Assembly: GCA_035048495.1 (NCBI GenBank)
Contig: CM068548.1
Coordinates: forward strand, 4,722,714 to 4,786,713
Source of the DNA: Euptelea pleiosperma
Lineage: Eukaryota; Streptophyta; Magnoliopsida; Ranunculales; Eupteleaceae
Length of the DNA: 64,000 nucleotides
Direction of reading: 5' to 3'
Below the pieces are notes generated by a model. The model made no database searches. It saw nothing but the letters and a program-made list of their open reading frames with translations, and had not been told where the DNA came from. Both the position numbers and the translations under genes were made by a program. Shown one piece after another: positions 1 through 10,589 of the stretch; position 1 is the first letter of the stretch, and every line of letters starts with the position of its first letter.

Positions 1-135
1 GATTTTTGCTTTGTAGGTCCAGCTAGGGATTGGCCAAACATCCATAGGTCATAGTCCTCTAAGAGTGTGCCACGTGGCTCATATTGCTCCCTGTTATCGG
101 CCTCGATGACAGAGCCTGACGTCAAAGTTTTACTC
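1..135. repeat. Right arm of a foldback MITE, cut by window start
   Basis: The arm reads inward-to-outward as the GGTCCA..GGGATTGGCC motif, CATCCATA, CCTCTAAGAGTGTGCCACGTGG and finally GTTTTACTC at 127-135. The same order recurs inverted or direct at 557-948, 2340-2736 and elsewhere. The left arm would lie before the window. It contains the palindrome GCCACGTGGC at 69-78. No coding potential is seen. Confidence 0.7.
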
Positions 136-556
136 GGGGAGGGTCCTAATCCTAATAGGCTAATACAACTCCTGCAAAGCTACTTGGTGGTTGTCGTCAC
201 ATGGTATTCTACGTCGGCAGTTATGTGACAGATAGAATGAACATAAGGATACTCGCGCGAGTACAAAAACAATCATCCACTCGCATCCTTTGTTGTTCAC
301 GTGTCTACAGGAGTTTGGACAAATCTAGTCTCCAACTGTTTACAGACTTAAAATTATGTAAACATTGTAAGCACTGTTGGATTTCCCTTGAAAAATGTGT
401 TATTTCAGTGTTTTCGAAAAAAATATTTTATAAATTAACAACACAGTTTTCAAGCAGCATTCAATGGTGGATACAATGTTTACATACTTTTAAGTCTGTA
501 AACAGTTGCAGACTAGATTTGTCCGGAAAGGAAATATCAAAATAAGCACGCAATTG

Positions 557-948
557 GAGTAAAACTTCTGTCACAAGATGTTGTGACCGAAGCCGGTAAC
601 AACCCACAATATAAGCCACGTGGCACCCTATTAGAGGGCGCTGACCGTATGGATGTTTAGCCAGTCCCTAGGTGGAGCTGTAAACCAAAAATCAGCCTGA
701 TTAGTGATTTCTAAGAGTTGGATTGAAGTTATTTTCATGGGTTGATTTTAACCGTAGTAATTTGAGCATTATGGAGCGTTATTTGGGTGCAAAGATCCAA
801 AGGTTGTAAATCCCTAATCCGGTTGATTTTTTGTTTGCAGGTCCACCAAGGGACTGGATCAAACATCCATAGTGTGCCACCTGGCTCGTATTGTGGGTTG
901 TGACCGGATCACAACATCTTGTGACAGAAGCTTTACTCCAATTGGTGC
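557..948. mobile_element. Foldback MITE (GAGTAAAACTT family)
   Basis: The two halves are inverted copies of each other. The left end is GAGTAAAACTTCTGTCACAA and the right end is its complement, GACAGAAGCTTTACTC. Inside, both arms carry the ACATCTTGTGAC, GCCACGTGGC, GACCGTATGGATGTTT and CCTAGGTGGA motifs in mirror order, leaving only a short unique centre. The flanks share CAATTG next to both ends, but that word is itself palindromic, so the target duplication is not firmly defined here. It has no ORF and is therefore non-autonomous. A close relative (14120-14495) has a degenerate 10-bp duplication. Confidence 0.8.
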
Positions 949-1269
949 ATTTCTTTATGATTGTGAGGACAAAATGTGCATGTGATATTTGTAGTGTGGT
1001 AGTGGTAATAATAAGTACAGGACAAGATGATAAGAACCGTCAATTACGAAAAAAAAGATGATAAGAACCGTCCACTGTCGGGTGAAACTTTACTTTTTGG
1101 GCGTGCAACCCACACCCTAAATGACACGTGGCATACACTAAGAGATCAATCATCATATATATGTTTGGACTGAAAATCAGACTGATTGGTAATTTCAAGA
1201 CGTTGGATCTTAGTATACAAAATAATTCTCGAATCCCACGGTTTAAAATCAACTCATAGCAGGAATGGA
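949..1269. other. Anonymous spacer
   Basis: Nothing recognisable as a gene. One G-box-like word (GACACGTGGC, 1123-1132) and a short piece resembling MITE internal sequence are present. Confidence 0.5.
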
Positions 1270-1445
1270 TTCGGCACTCAAGATTACGGACGTTGGTTCC
1301 AATTTGTTCCTAAGGTACCTAGAACCAGAACCAATATTATCATTTCTTATGGGAGTCCGTTCCGGTTCCTAATGGTTCCGGATCTCAAATCAGGACCGAT
1401 TATTTGGTTCGGTTTGGTTCTGATTTCGTGTACATCAGTTCCCAT
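1270..1445 (-). repeat. GGTTC/GAACC-rich dispersed repeat
   Basis: The stretch is full of GGTTCC and GGTTC words (for example TTCCGGTTCCTAATGGTTCC). It is the reverse complement of the style of sequence at 8700-8980 and 13840-14015, where AACCGGAACCGA recurs. It is a family of unknown class and the edges are approximate. Confidence 0.55.
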
Positions 1446-1739
1446 CTATATCCTCAGTCTGTGGAAATTATTATTTCAAATTTGGCCCACAAGCCAATCT
1501 TTATCATTGAATTTATGAGGAGTCAATTAGAATGGGACCAGTGGAGACTTGAAAGGACTAGCATTTCTCGAGAAGCGCATCAGACAAATGGATGGGACAG
1601 CATGCGGCTTGATAAAAAAAATGGGCTTGATAATGGGTTCGAAAATGACTCGGAGACGCGTTTTCTAACAGAATTGTTAGTGACAACACCTTTCCCACAA
1701 GTTTTTTCTTTAAAACCTATCTTTTCTTATAGATTTTCT

Positions 1740-1885
1740 ATAATTTAACGGAAAATAATGGATATAACGGGCATTTATTTAAACAACTTTTTCCGTTATT
1801 TTCATTATAACAGCCGTAATTTTCAAAAAGAAAATGGCCTTTGTTTTCTGGACGTTAAAACGGTACATAACATAACGTCTCCAAT
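1740..1885 (-). repeat. GTTATAACG-rich dispersed repeat, degraded copy
   Basis: It contains TTCCGTTATTTTCATTATAACAG-like sequence and, near its end, ACGGTACATAACATAACG. It appears to be an inverted, degraded copy of the family seen better at 4455-4770, 5520-5880 and 15310-15620. From 1886 to 2330 the DNA is AT-rich and I see nothing in it. Confidence 0.5.
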
Positions 1886-2339
1886 CAAAATCTATTATAC
1901 TGGTCGTGATTATGATGGCTGTTTTTTATTTGAACTTCATCATTTGAGACATTTTTGTATTTATTGTATTAAGTTTGAGACCTCGTGTAGTTCTTTTGTG
2001 ATACATTGATGACGCTAATTTTGTAAAAATTTTAGATTGTTATCAAATTTTGGATATTGTATAACTAAATAAAAATAAATAAATTAAAAAAGAATAATAA
2101 ATGTTTCAGCCAAAATATTTTTATAATAAATTTTAATTTTGATTTATGAGAAATTTTAATAATTTTTAAAATTTCAAAGTATTTTTAATTTTATTTATTA
2201 TAACACTCTAGATCATGGATAAACATGTCGATCCACAGGTGTTCGAGTCAAATTCGGGTGTCCGGATTTAGGGTGTGACATTTGTCCAATTCTTAGATGG
2301 ACCTAAAAACTAAAAAATAATCTTGATTATTAATTTCAA

Positions 2340-2736
2340 GGGTCAGGCTCCGTTGACAGCCCTAAAATGACAGGATTCTGTACAGGACACAAATATGTGC
2401 CACATGGCAAATTCTTAAGAGGACTCTGACCGTGTGGATGTTTGTAAAATCCCTAGGTGGACCTACAAACCAAAATTCAGCCTGATTAGCGATTTCTAGG
2501 AGTTGGAACTTTGTATCTCAAATACTGCTATAATTCCCACAGTTGAGATCAACCCATGAAAATAAGTCCAATCCAACGTCTAGAAATCACTAATCAAGCT
2601 GAATTTTGGTTGTAGGTCCACCTAGGGGTTGGACAAACATCCATACGGTCAGAGTCCTCCAAGAGTATGCCACGTGTCATATATTGTGTCCTGGACAGAA
2701 TCCTGTCATTTTAGGGCTGTCATTGGAGCCTGACCC
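2340..2736. mobile_element. Foldback MITE with perfect 9-bp TSD (Mutator-type)
   Basis: The ends are GGGTCAGGCTCC and GGAGCCTGACCC, perfect inverted repeats. The arms continue through CCCTAAAATGACAGGATTCTG and its mirror CAGAATCCTGTCATTTTAGGG for well over 100 bp each. The nine bases TAATTTCAA precede the element (2331-2339) and follow it (2737-2745). A 9-bp duplication with long terminal inverted repeats is the signature of Mutator-like elements. It carries no transposase, so it is a non-autonomous MITE. This is the clearest insertion in the family and can type the others. Confidence 0.88.
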
Positions 2737-2845
2737 TAATTTCAAACCTTTGGATCTTTGTACCCAAATAATGGCTAGTAATATTCAAATTCCACGATTA
2801 AAAATAAGCCCTTGAAAACGACTCCAATCCAACACTTAGAAATGC

Positions 2846-3343
2846 TAATCAGGCTAATTTTGGGTATTTATGTCCATCAAGGGTTGGAGTCCGGACCAAA
2901 CATCCATATGGTCAGAAATCTCTAAGCATATGCCATGTGGTTCATAGTGTGTTCGGTCAGCAACTTTGCTAACTGATGCCAGTCAGCAAAATTTAGTTGT
3001 ACCTGACAGCCTACGATATGAGCCACATGGCATATTTTTAGAGTACACTGGCCGCATGAATGTTTGGTCAATTTCAAAGTGGACCTACAAACCAAAAATA
3101 AACCTGAATAGTGATTTTTAAGCGTTGGATTTGAGTCATTTTCATGGGTTGATTTTAACCGTGAGAATTTGTGCATTATTGACCATTATTTTGGGTACAA
3201 AGATTAAAAGGTTTGAAATCACTAATCCGGCCGGGTGATTTTTGGTTAGTATGCCCCCTTAAGGATTGGCCAAGCATCTATACGGTCAGCGTCCTCTAAA
3301 AGTGTCACGGGGCTCACACTGTGGAGGGTAAGTGAAGTTTTAC
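2846..3343. mobile_element. Foldback MITE cluster, composite or rearranged
   Basis: A forward arm (2846-2950, CAAACATCCATATGGTCAG) is followed by an inverted arm (3015-3115) and another forward arm ending in GTTTTACTC at 3335-3343. The second pair forms a foldback around the central sequence GGTTGATTTTAACCGTGAGA seen in other copies. I cannot define a target duplication. Two nested or overlapping copies are the likeliest reading. Confidence 0.6.
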
Positions 3344-3544
3344 TCTTAACCATAAGGCACAACTTAGCTTTCTGTTAGTGATGGGAGGCCTATGTTCGTC
3401 ACTGAGGTGGGGCCCCACGATTTTATAGGAGAATACTTTAAAAAAATGCTGTGATCTAGTCATGGATTGATAAACGGCCCTTGATTGCGTTATGTCCTCT
3501 TGGTCAAGCATTGAGTGAGGCAAATTCATGCTCTCTTTTTGTCG

Positions 3545-3860
3545 TGAGCCACGTGGCACACTCTTAGATTACGATGACTGACCGTATGGATGTTTGGCCT
3601 GTCCTTCGTTGGACCTGTAAACCAAAAATCAGGCTGATTAGTTATGTCAGACCTTTGGATCTAGTACCCCAAATAATGGTCAATAATGTTTTAAATTCTA
3701 CGGTTAAAACAACCAATGAAAGCGACTCCAATCCAAAGCTCAGAAATCACTAATCAAGCTAATTTTTGGTTTACAAGTCCACCGAAGGACTAGCCAAACA
3801 TCCATACGGTCATCGTCCTCGAAGAGTGTGTGCCCCGTGGTTCATATTGTGATGTGTGAT
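3545..3860. mobile_element. Foldback MITE copy
   Basis: It has an inverted arm with GCCACGTGGC (3548-3557) and GACCGTATGGATGTTTGG, a centre, and a forward arm with CAAACATCCATACGGTCAT up to TTCATATTGTG. It has no ORF and the outer ends are degraded. Confidence 0.7.
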
Positions 3861-3884
3861 CGGCCTTGTTCACACCTATGTGTG

Positions 3885-4060
3885 AGCGAAGGTTTTCTCC
3901 CCCATCCCCGTCCTGCTTTCTATTTCCTGCATGTTTCACTCTCCAGAGACTATTTGTTCTCAAGTGATTCATCATCTCTCCAATCATTCAAATCAAGACA
4001 CCACAGGGGTTGTTTGGTTGCAGAAAAAGTCCATATATAGTAGACTATCACTCTTAGGCC
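3885..4060 (+). repeat. Dispersed repeat, third copy of duplicated segment start
   Basis: It contains CCTGCTTTCTATTTCCTGCA, then a CATCATC/ATCATTCAAATCA stretch and TTGTTTGGTTGCAG. The same order occurs at 8085-8200 and 13210-13330. This shows that the start of the 8-kb/13-kb duplication is itself a dispersed repeat. From 4061 to 4360 I see no gene. Confidence 0.6.
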
Positions 4061-4364
4061 GCGTTTAGTAGACTACTTTGGTGGAAAAATAAAACTTTTG
4101 CCTCTGCAAATGCGATTTTTGTAACGTTGGCGCTCTACTTTTTTACGAAAATATTTAGCCAGGCCCACATATTTGACAGCCAGTGTTAAAATACTTTATG
4201 GTGATGGGAAATAATGAATTTTTAAAGACATGAAGACATGATTAGAAATAATGAACTTTTTGATGGTTTTTAGCCGTTTGTTTTAGTACTCGAAGTAACA
4301 GTTGAATTCAACGGCTAGAATCACGTTTTAAGAACTACTAACTCTATTGGCTAGAGATTAGCAA

Positions 4365-5035
4365 TCATGGTGATTTTTGGTGTGTATATATCCACAAATG
4401 GGTGGGATAAATATCCATGTGGTCAGTGGGCCTAGATGGCAGCATTGAGCATGGTTAAAAAAAACGGTCATTATAATGAAAATAACGACCGTTATAACGG
4501 ATTCAGATTTCTCCTGTAACGTTACGTACCATTTTAATGTGAGAAAATTAGTGAAAGAAGCGGCGTTGTTTCTGTTATTTTTCGTTATAAATTTTATTGA
4601 AAATTTGAAATTCAATTTTCGAATTTTGATTTTTCGCGCCGTTCTTTTTTCAGTTATTTTTTTATTTTTTTCCCCTTTTTTCCGAGCGCTACAATTCGTT
4701 ATAACAGAAAAATCGATAACGCCCCAGTCCGTTATCTGTTATAACCGCTCCTTTTAAACCTACAAAAATGGTGCTAGCTTACGCCAAAAGTGTGAGCTAC
4801 AGCTTGATACAAAAATCGCGATCCCTTTTCATTGTTGACTAAAAGCGGCCTTCGTTCATTGTACTTTATCAAATAATGAATTAAGGGTGGTGAAATAACA
4901 AGCTGTAGCTTAATCCAAAAGCGTAACTAAGCTACACCATTTCTGTTACTCATGGCTGTCATCCGGGACCACTGACCGCATGGATGTTTAGCCCACCCCT
5001 TAGTGGATATACACACCAAAACTCAAGATGATTGG
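4365..5035. mobile_element. Second MITE family, inverted arms around a nested repeat
   Basis: The left arm (GATTTTTGGTGTGTATATAT, then CCATGTGGTCAGTGGGCC) is mirrored at the right (GACCACTGACCGCATGGATG, then GTGGATATACACACCAAAA). The arm plan resembles the main MITE family but the sequence is distinct. A GTTATAACG-type repeat (4455-4770) lies inside. Another forward arm of the same family occurs at 5120-5235 (GCATTCATGCGGTCAGTGGG). Confidence 0.65.
4455..4770 (+). repeat. GTTATAACG-rich dispersed repeat
   Basis: Repeated words are CGTTATAACG, TTTTCGTTATAA and CGTTATCTGTTATAACC, with alternating A/T-rich filler. It shares word order with 5520-5880 and 15310-15620: a start near GTTACGTACC, a GAAAATTTGAA block, and an end near CCAGTCCGTTAT. 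I do not recognise the transposon class. Confidence 0.65.
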
Positions 5036-5119
5036 TAATCAATAGCCAATATATTTTAGTATATTTTAAGAGGTGATTCTAGTCGTTGAATTCAAAATCC
5101 TTTTTTAGTACTAAAATCA

Positions 5120-5480
5120 ACGGCTAAAACTAATCAAACACGCTGATTTTTGTATGAACGTCTACCAAGGGGTGGGTGGGCCAAGCATTCATGCGGTCAG
5201 TGGGTCCCAGATGGCAGCGGTGAGCAACAAAAATGGTACAGCTTGCTACATTGCTACCCTTGAATTAACTAGGAAATTTTAAAAATTGGAGAAAGGTAAA
5301 CATTTGTGCTCACGCATGGCAGAACCAAAAAGAGACTTCCAGCGTATTAGAGAGCTACCACATTAGTAAAATCTTCGACGACGGACGTTGTTTATCAAAG
5401 TTCTAGATGGACCATAGTATGAACCACGTGGCACGCTCTTAGAGACCACTGACCGAATGGATATAAAAGACCCCGTTTAG
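5120..5480. repeat. MITE arms and repeat fragments
   Basis: 5120-5235 is a forward arm of the 4365-5035 family. 5275-5460 (GAAAGGTAAACATTTGTGCT, then GACGACGGACGTTG and ACCACGTGGCACGCTCTTAG) is repeated at 7755-7915 with point changes. The two families therefore lie in tandem here. No coding sequence is seen. Confidence 0.6.
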
Positions 5481-5519
5481 TGATTTCTAACCGTTGTATT
5501 GTAATCGTTTTGGGCAAGG

Positions 5520-5880
5520 TTTAAAAATAGGACGTTCGGACCTACCCCATTTCGTTACGCACCACCGTTAAACGCCCAGAAAATAACGGTCGTTATAATT
5601 AAAATAATGGCCATTTTTCTGTTATAACGAAAATAACGACCGTTATTTGTTGGAAAAAAATGTGAAAAAAAACTGCATTTTTTCCCTTATATTCCATTAT
5701 TTTCTGTTATGGAAAATTTTGATATTCAAAATTTGAATTTCAGCACCCTTTTTTCCGTATTTTCTGTTATTTTTCATTTTTTTTCCATTTTTGCCACTGA
5801 ACATGTTTTTTCGTTATAACAGAGAAAATGGTAACGCCCCCAGACCTTATACCATTATAAATGTCCCTTTTAAACCTTGG
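5520..5880 (+). repeat. GTTATAACG-rich dispersed repeat
   Basis: A second forward copy of the family at 4455-4770. It has AAAATAACGACCGTTATTTG, TTTTGATATTCAAAATTTGA and, at its end, CTTTTAAACCTTGG. It has no ORF of note. Confidence 0.65.
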
Positions 5881-5904
5881 TTTTGGGTACTTAAATCCAA
5901 AGTT

Positions 5905-6010
5905 AGAAATGCTAATCAGGCTGATTTTTGGTACAAGATCCACCTATGGATGGGCCAAACATGCATTCGGTCAGTAGTCTTCAAGAGTGTTCCATGTGGC
6001 TCATACTGTG
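5905..6010 (+). repeat. Single MITE arm
   Basis: A lone forward arm (GGCTGATTTTTGGTACAAGA, CCAAACATGCATTCGGTCAG, GGCTCATACTGTG) with no partner arm nearby. The following 6011-6398 is AT-rich and shows nothing further. Confidence 0.6.
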
Positions 6011-6398
6011 ATCCATCAACAACTTGGATGATCCACGTCCGTCATAGTAATCCAAAGACTTACTCATGTTCTAGCTCCTTAGTATGTAGGAAGCCTTTTT
6101 TTGGTTATGCCTTGCGTGCGTGGGCCAAACATGTACATGGTCAATACATACTCAACCAAATATTATAAATTCTGCTTATAAAAATATGATATTTATACAT
6201 TAATTTTAATATATTACTCGAGTCGAATTACTTCGGGTCAAGTTCGAGTCTTCGAATTAACTCAACTCGGTAGACTTTCAACGGAGTCTAGTTCAAGTTT
6301 TCAAACATTGGTTCTGCCTTACGGGGGGGCACAAAATGTTTGCCTTTCTCCAATTTTTAAAAGTTTCCAAGAGTCAACCCGCAGGTAATTGGTCTGAA

Positions 6399-7274
6399 GA
6401 GTAAAACTTCTATCACACGAAATTGTAAACGGAAAATTGCAGAAAAGAAAACAAACTTTAATTTATTTACAAAAAAGAATACAACTTTTTGCAAGTCCCA
6501 AAAAAGAAAACGAAACGCTAAAGGGTGTTTCGTCTCCTGTCGGTCCAATCAGTCGCCGACTGACTAACGAATGACTGATGGCTGACACGTCTGACAAACG
6601 CCTTTTAAAGGGCGTTTATTCCTGAGAAATTTTAAAAAACGTCTCATAATTCCTCAACTTCTAAACCAATCTACGAATATCGGAATGATCTGAATTTTTG
6701 TGAGGATGATCTCCTTACCGTAGAGATCATCCTCACCAACAATCAGCCATTGATTCATCTTCTGGGTACGCCAAATTGGGTGTAAAAATTGGGTATCAAA
6801 AAACGCCCTTTAAAAGGGCTTTTCTACTGACACACGCCCTTTAAAAGGGCTTTTCTACTGACACACGCCCTTTAAAATAACGTCTGTCAGTTATCAGAGA
6901 TCTGACAGAACAGACGTTTTTTAAAAAGGTGTCTATTACTAAAAAACGTCCTTTAAAATAATGTTTTTTACTGACAAACGCCCTTTTAAAGGACGTTTTT
7001 TGATAAACATGTGCCATGTAATGAAAGGGCGTTTCGTTTTCTTTTTTGGGATTTATGAAAAGTTGTATTCTTTTTTGTAAATAGATTAAAGTTTATTTTC
7101 TTTTTAGAAAATTTCCGAATTGTAAATCAACACAATCACAAGCAAATGAGTTCTCTGCACGTACAAGTGCTTTTGCAACGTACCATGTGCTTTTGCTTTT
7201 AGGTGTAGGTGCCGAGAACTCATTGGCTGTGTTCATGTGATTTGCAATCCCATTGGGACAGAAGTTTTACTCTT
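6399..7274. mobile_element. GAGTAAAACTT-ended MITE split by a nested element
   Basis: The left end is GAGTAAAACTTCTATCAC at 6399 and the right end is GACAGAAGTTTTACTC, finishing near 7274. Removing the 688-bp insertion (6430-7117) and one 9-bp duplication leaves about 180 bp. This core itself contains an inverted pair, CAAATGAGTTCTC and GAGAACTCATTGG. The ends match the main foldback family but the core is different, so it is a short sub-family. Confidence 0.65.
6430..7117. mobile_element. Non-autonomous Mutator-type element with hairpin repeats
   Basis: The terminal inverted repeats are about 88 bp. Left and right ends both begin CGGAAA and align through AAACTTTAAT, ATTTACAAAAAAGAATACAA and CCCAAAAAAGAAAACGAAAC with about ten mismatches. 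AATTGTAAA flanks both sides exactly (6421-6429 and 7118-7126). The 9-bp duplication and long TIRs indicate a Mutator-like MITE. The interior (6596-7010) contains repeated palindromes of the type ACGCCCTTTTAAAGGGCG, separated by TCTACTGACAC. No transposase is present. Confidence 0.85.
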
Positions 7275-7340
7275 GTCAACTCTGCGGATTGAACACAATC
7301 ACTGATTGGTTGGTCACCGAAATTTTCTCCGTACATAGCT

Positions 7341-7673
7341 CAGGCTCCAGTTACCGCCCTAAAATGACAGGCTCCCATTATAGGACACAATGTGAGCCAC
7401 GTGGCACACTCTAAGAGGACTCTGACCATATGGTTTGGCCAATCCCTAAGTGGACCTACAAACCAAAAATCAGCCTGATTAGTGATTTATAGGCGTTGGA
7501 TTGGACTTATTTTCATGGGTTGATCTCAACTGTAGAATTTCTGCAGTAGTTGAGGTACAAAGAGAGTTTTGGTATGTAGGTCCACCTAGTGATTGGCTAA
7601 ACATCCATACGCACGTGGCTCATATTTTGTCTTGTAACCAGAGCCTGTCATTTTACGGCAGTAACTGGAGCCC
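7341..7673. mobile_element. Foldback MITE copy, relative of 2340-2736
   Basis: The left end GCTCAGGCTCCAGTTACCGC, then CCTAAAATGACAGGCTC, is mirrored by GAGCCTGTCATTTTACGG and CAGTAACTGGAGCCC. The arms carry GCCACGTGGC (7396-7405) and a decayed copy near 7612. The flanks give no convincing target duplication, so this copy is older than 2340-2736. Confidence 0.7.
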
Positions 7674-7754
7674 AACCCAACATATATTTATGAGCATTAA
7701 TTACTGTAAAGATAAGATGTGATGGGGTTTATTAAATAAACGTGGCCTTCATTC

Positions 7755-8020
7755 GTTGGAACTTTTATAATTGGGGAAAGATAAACATTTCTGCTCACGC
7801 AACGCAGGACCGAAAAAGGCTTCCTACAATTGACGACGGACGTCGGTTATCAAAATTGTTGACTGACCACAGTTGAGCCACGTTGCACATTCTTAGAGAC
7901 CACTGACCTAGAGCCAAACAATGAATTCTTTGTGGATCATTCATGTATCCGTGCCTTGATTGCGTGGCGTCCTTTGGGTCAGGCATTGCGTGAGGCAAAA
8001 TTCACGCTCTTATTCTGTCA
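7755..8020 (+). repeat. Repeat fragments shared with 5275-5460 and 3470-3545
   Basis: The first part (GAAAGATAAACATTTCTGCT, GACGACGGACGTCGG) matches 5275-5460. The second part (CCTTGATTGCGTGGCGTCCT, GTGAGGCAAAATTCA) matches 3470-3545. No gene is seen. Confidence 0.55.
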
Positions 8021-9431
8021 GGTAGTGCAAGATTCTAGAGCCTAGACAGACAGTCTGCAGAACCAGCCCCAAATCCCTCCTCCTGCTTTCTATTTCTTGC
8101 ACGTTTCACTACTGATACATCATCACTCTATCATTCAAATCAGAAGACACAAAGGGTTGTTTGGTTGCAGGAAAAAGTCTACATGGAATAGACACCGACT
8201 CTCGTAAGTAAAACCTTGTCTTTGGAAGAACATATCTACACCTCAAAACACATTAAAAGCTTTTTTCCTAGGTGGATCCGTATTCCACATGTTGCGAGCC
8301 AAACAAGGATTGGCTAAAACCAAACACACCACCTGAAGCCTGACTGAAGATTGAACACAATCCCTTGGATGATTTTTGTGTCATGGGATCCTTCCCTTTC
8401 CCCGCTTATGAGCATTAATTACTATAAAGACGTTATGGGAACCTATACAGCAAAGCTGGAAGTTACTGCATTATTTACAACATTCCATGACGGGATTGAA
8501 TTCACACGATATTTGATATTTGATATTTGATATAGATTGAGGCTTCACGACCGTTGATGCGTCACACCTAGGAGTTCCTCAATGTGATATGTTGACTTGA
8601 TTGTATGAACACCACCACTCAACTTGTACAGTTTAATTTGTTTTGGTTGTATATATGAAAGTGATAGTCGGCTTGATCATGAGTAATATTGTGGGGAACC
8701 AATTAAAAATGAACTGGAACCGGAACCGAATAAAAAATAATGGTTCTGGTTCTAGGTAGTTTAATATGGAACTAGAACTGAACCGATAAGAACCGGAACC
8801 GATATATAAATATAGTGTTAAAATTCTCATATTATCAATATTGGAACAAATGTATCTTAAACCGGAACTGGAACCGACAGAAACCAAATAATTGGTTCTA
8901 GTTCCGAATCCATTATTTTGAGAATCGGAACCGATAAGAACCAAAACCGTTAGTTCCGGTCTGGCCACCTTGGGAACCAAATCGGAATTGACCCATTGAC
9001 ACCCTTAGGGATATGTGGCATCATTATAAATCTTGTTGGTGGACGTGAGGTAGCAGTTGCTGCTCTTAGTGAGTAGTGACTGATTTGAACGAGTAAAACT
9101 TTGCTGACGGATGACCGTCAGAGTTGCTGATGTATTACAATATGAGCCACGTGGCATATTCTTAAAGATTTTTGATGGTATGGATGTTTGGCCCAACCTA
9201 GGTGGACCTAAAGACAAAAAATTTAGCCAGATTATTGATTTCTAAGCGTTGGATTGGAGTCGTTTCATGGGTTAATTTTTAACCGAGGAATTTTAGCATT
9301 ATAGCATATTATTTGGGGTATAAAGATCCAAAGGTTTGAAATCACTAATATTCATGCTGATTTTGGTATTTAGGTTCATCTAGGGATGGCCAAAAATTCC
9401 TCTGGTCAGCGTTCACTAAGAGTGCCTGATA
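8020..9431 (+). repeat. Segmental duplication, copy 1
   Basis: From AGGTAGTGCAAGATTCTAGA to AAGAGTGCC this matches 13177-14475 in the same orientation. It covers a dispersed repeat (8085-8260), a GATATTTGATAT tract, a GGTTC/GAACC-rich repeat (8690-8980) and the left part of a foldback MITE (from about 9088). Copy 1 is longer in the first 60 bp and in the GAACC-rich part. It ends exactly where the LTR at 9432 begins, inside the MITE right arm. Confidence 0.8.
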
Positions 9432-10570
9432 AGTCAATATTTTATGCATTTTTATCTATTTTCTTTAGTTGATTATTAGAATTATCATACACAAATCTTC
9501 AAATTTACATGAAAAATAGGATATAATAGTCAATTATTTTATATTAATAATCTTATTTTATTAGGTATCTGAGCACAAGACTAAAACGAGCATAAGTCAA
9601 AGCCCAAAAGCTTATGTACAAAATCCCAAATTTGAGCATAAGGGTGGACTACGAAGTTAGGCCAAGAAGTGGGCTAATGCAGTAGGCCAATATAGTGGGT
9701 TAAGTTGGTGGACTAAACATGAACCAAAGTGGTTAAAATTACAACAAAATGAACGATCAAGATTAGAAAAGGCATGAGGATGGTTTTCCAAAAATAAAAT
9801 GATGGTTTTGATTTTGGAATTTAAAAATGATGAAATGCTCAAAAGAAAAATTTCTTATGAAAAATAGAAGAATATTTCATTGGTTTTCATAAAGAAATTT
9901 TAAAATAATAAATTAGTGATTGATTCCATATTGAAAAATAAAAGAATATTTTATTAATTTTTGAAAGGAAGTTTCAAAACAAAAATTTGGTGAGTGATTC
10001 TATTGAGAAAAGAAAAATATATTTTATATAATTATTTTCATCTTTGAAAATATTTTTTTTAAGAAAAGGAAGTCTTAATTCATTAAAGATGGAAAGAATG
10101 TTACACATCCTAGTCTATAAAAGAACCTTCAATAGATGATGGAAGGAGTTCTTCTCTTGGCTGCTCTTCGGCTGGACAAATCTCTCAGCTACACACATTT
10201 CTTGGCTAAAGTCTTCTATTGGCATCGAATCTCTTTTCCCTTTTTTTTTTAATTCTTTTAGTCTTTTATTTGTTCTTTTTGTAATTTTTTTTTAGTTTAG
10301 TTTTGACTATTAAGTGTAATGTTTTCCGGTCATTAGAGAGATTGACAGCCTCTGTTGATTACCGGTAAAAACTCGTTCTCTTAAAATTAGAGTTAATAAA
10401 TTTTTTTTTGTAGAATAATTTTTGGTTGATCAAGTTAATTCACCATTCTCACCCCTCTCTGTGGTTCGACCCCGTATTTGCACTATACATAAATCGTTGA
10501 TTTGGCTTTTGTAGATTTTAGGTTTGATTTGACAGTAAAATACAATGATCGAGAAAAATATTGTCCATCA
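9432..10570 (+). repeat. 5' LTR of the Athila-like element
   Basis: It begins TGATAAGTCAATATTTTATG and ends TTGTCCATCA, giving the usual TG...CA limits, about 1,139 bp. The right limit is set by a tRNA-Asp-type primer site two bases further on. The left limit is set by comparison with 14463-14475, where the same MITE is uninterrupted. The second half is AT- and T-rich. No second LTR is in the window. Confidence 0.8.
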
Positions 10571-10572
10571 AA

Positions 10573-10589
10573 TGGAGCCGTTGCCGGGA
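10573..10589 (+). other. Primer-binding site, tRNA-Asp type
   Basis: TGGAGCCGTTGCCGGGA differs from the classical Athila site TGGCGCCGTTGCCGGGGA (complement of the 3' end of tRNA-Asp) mainly by A for C at position 4. It lies two bases after the LTR. Confidence 0.85.

Noticed and set aside
201..545. 114-codon ORF near the window start
   Set aside because: Lies between MITE arms and ends just before one, with no domain or homologue recognised. Similar-length chance frames are common in this window.
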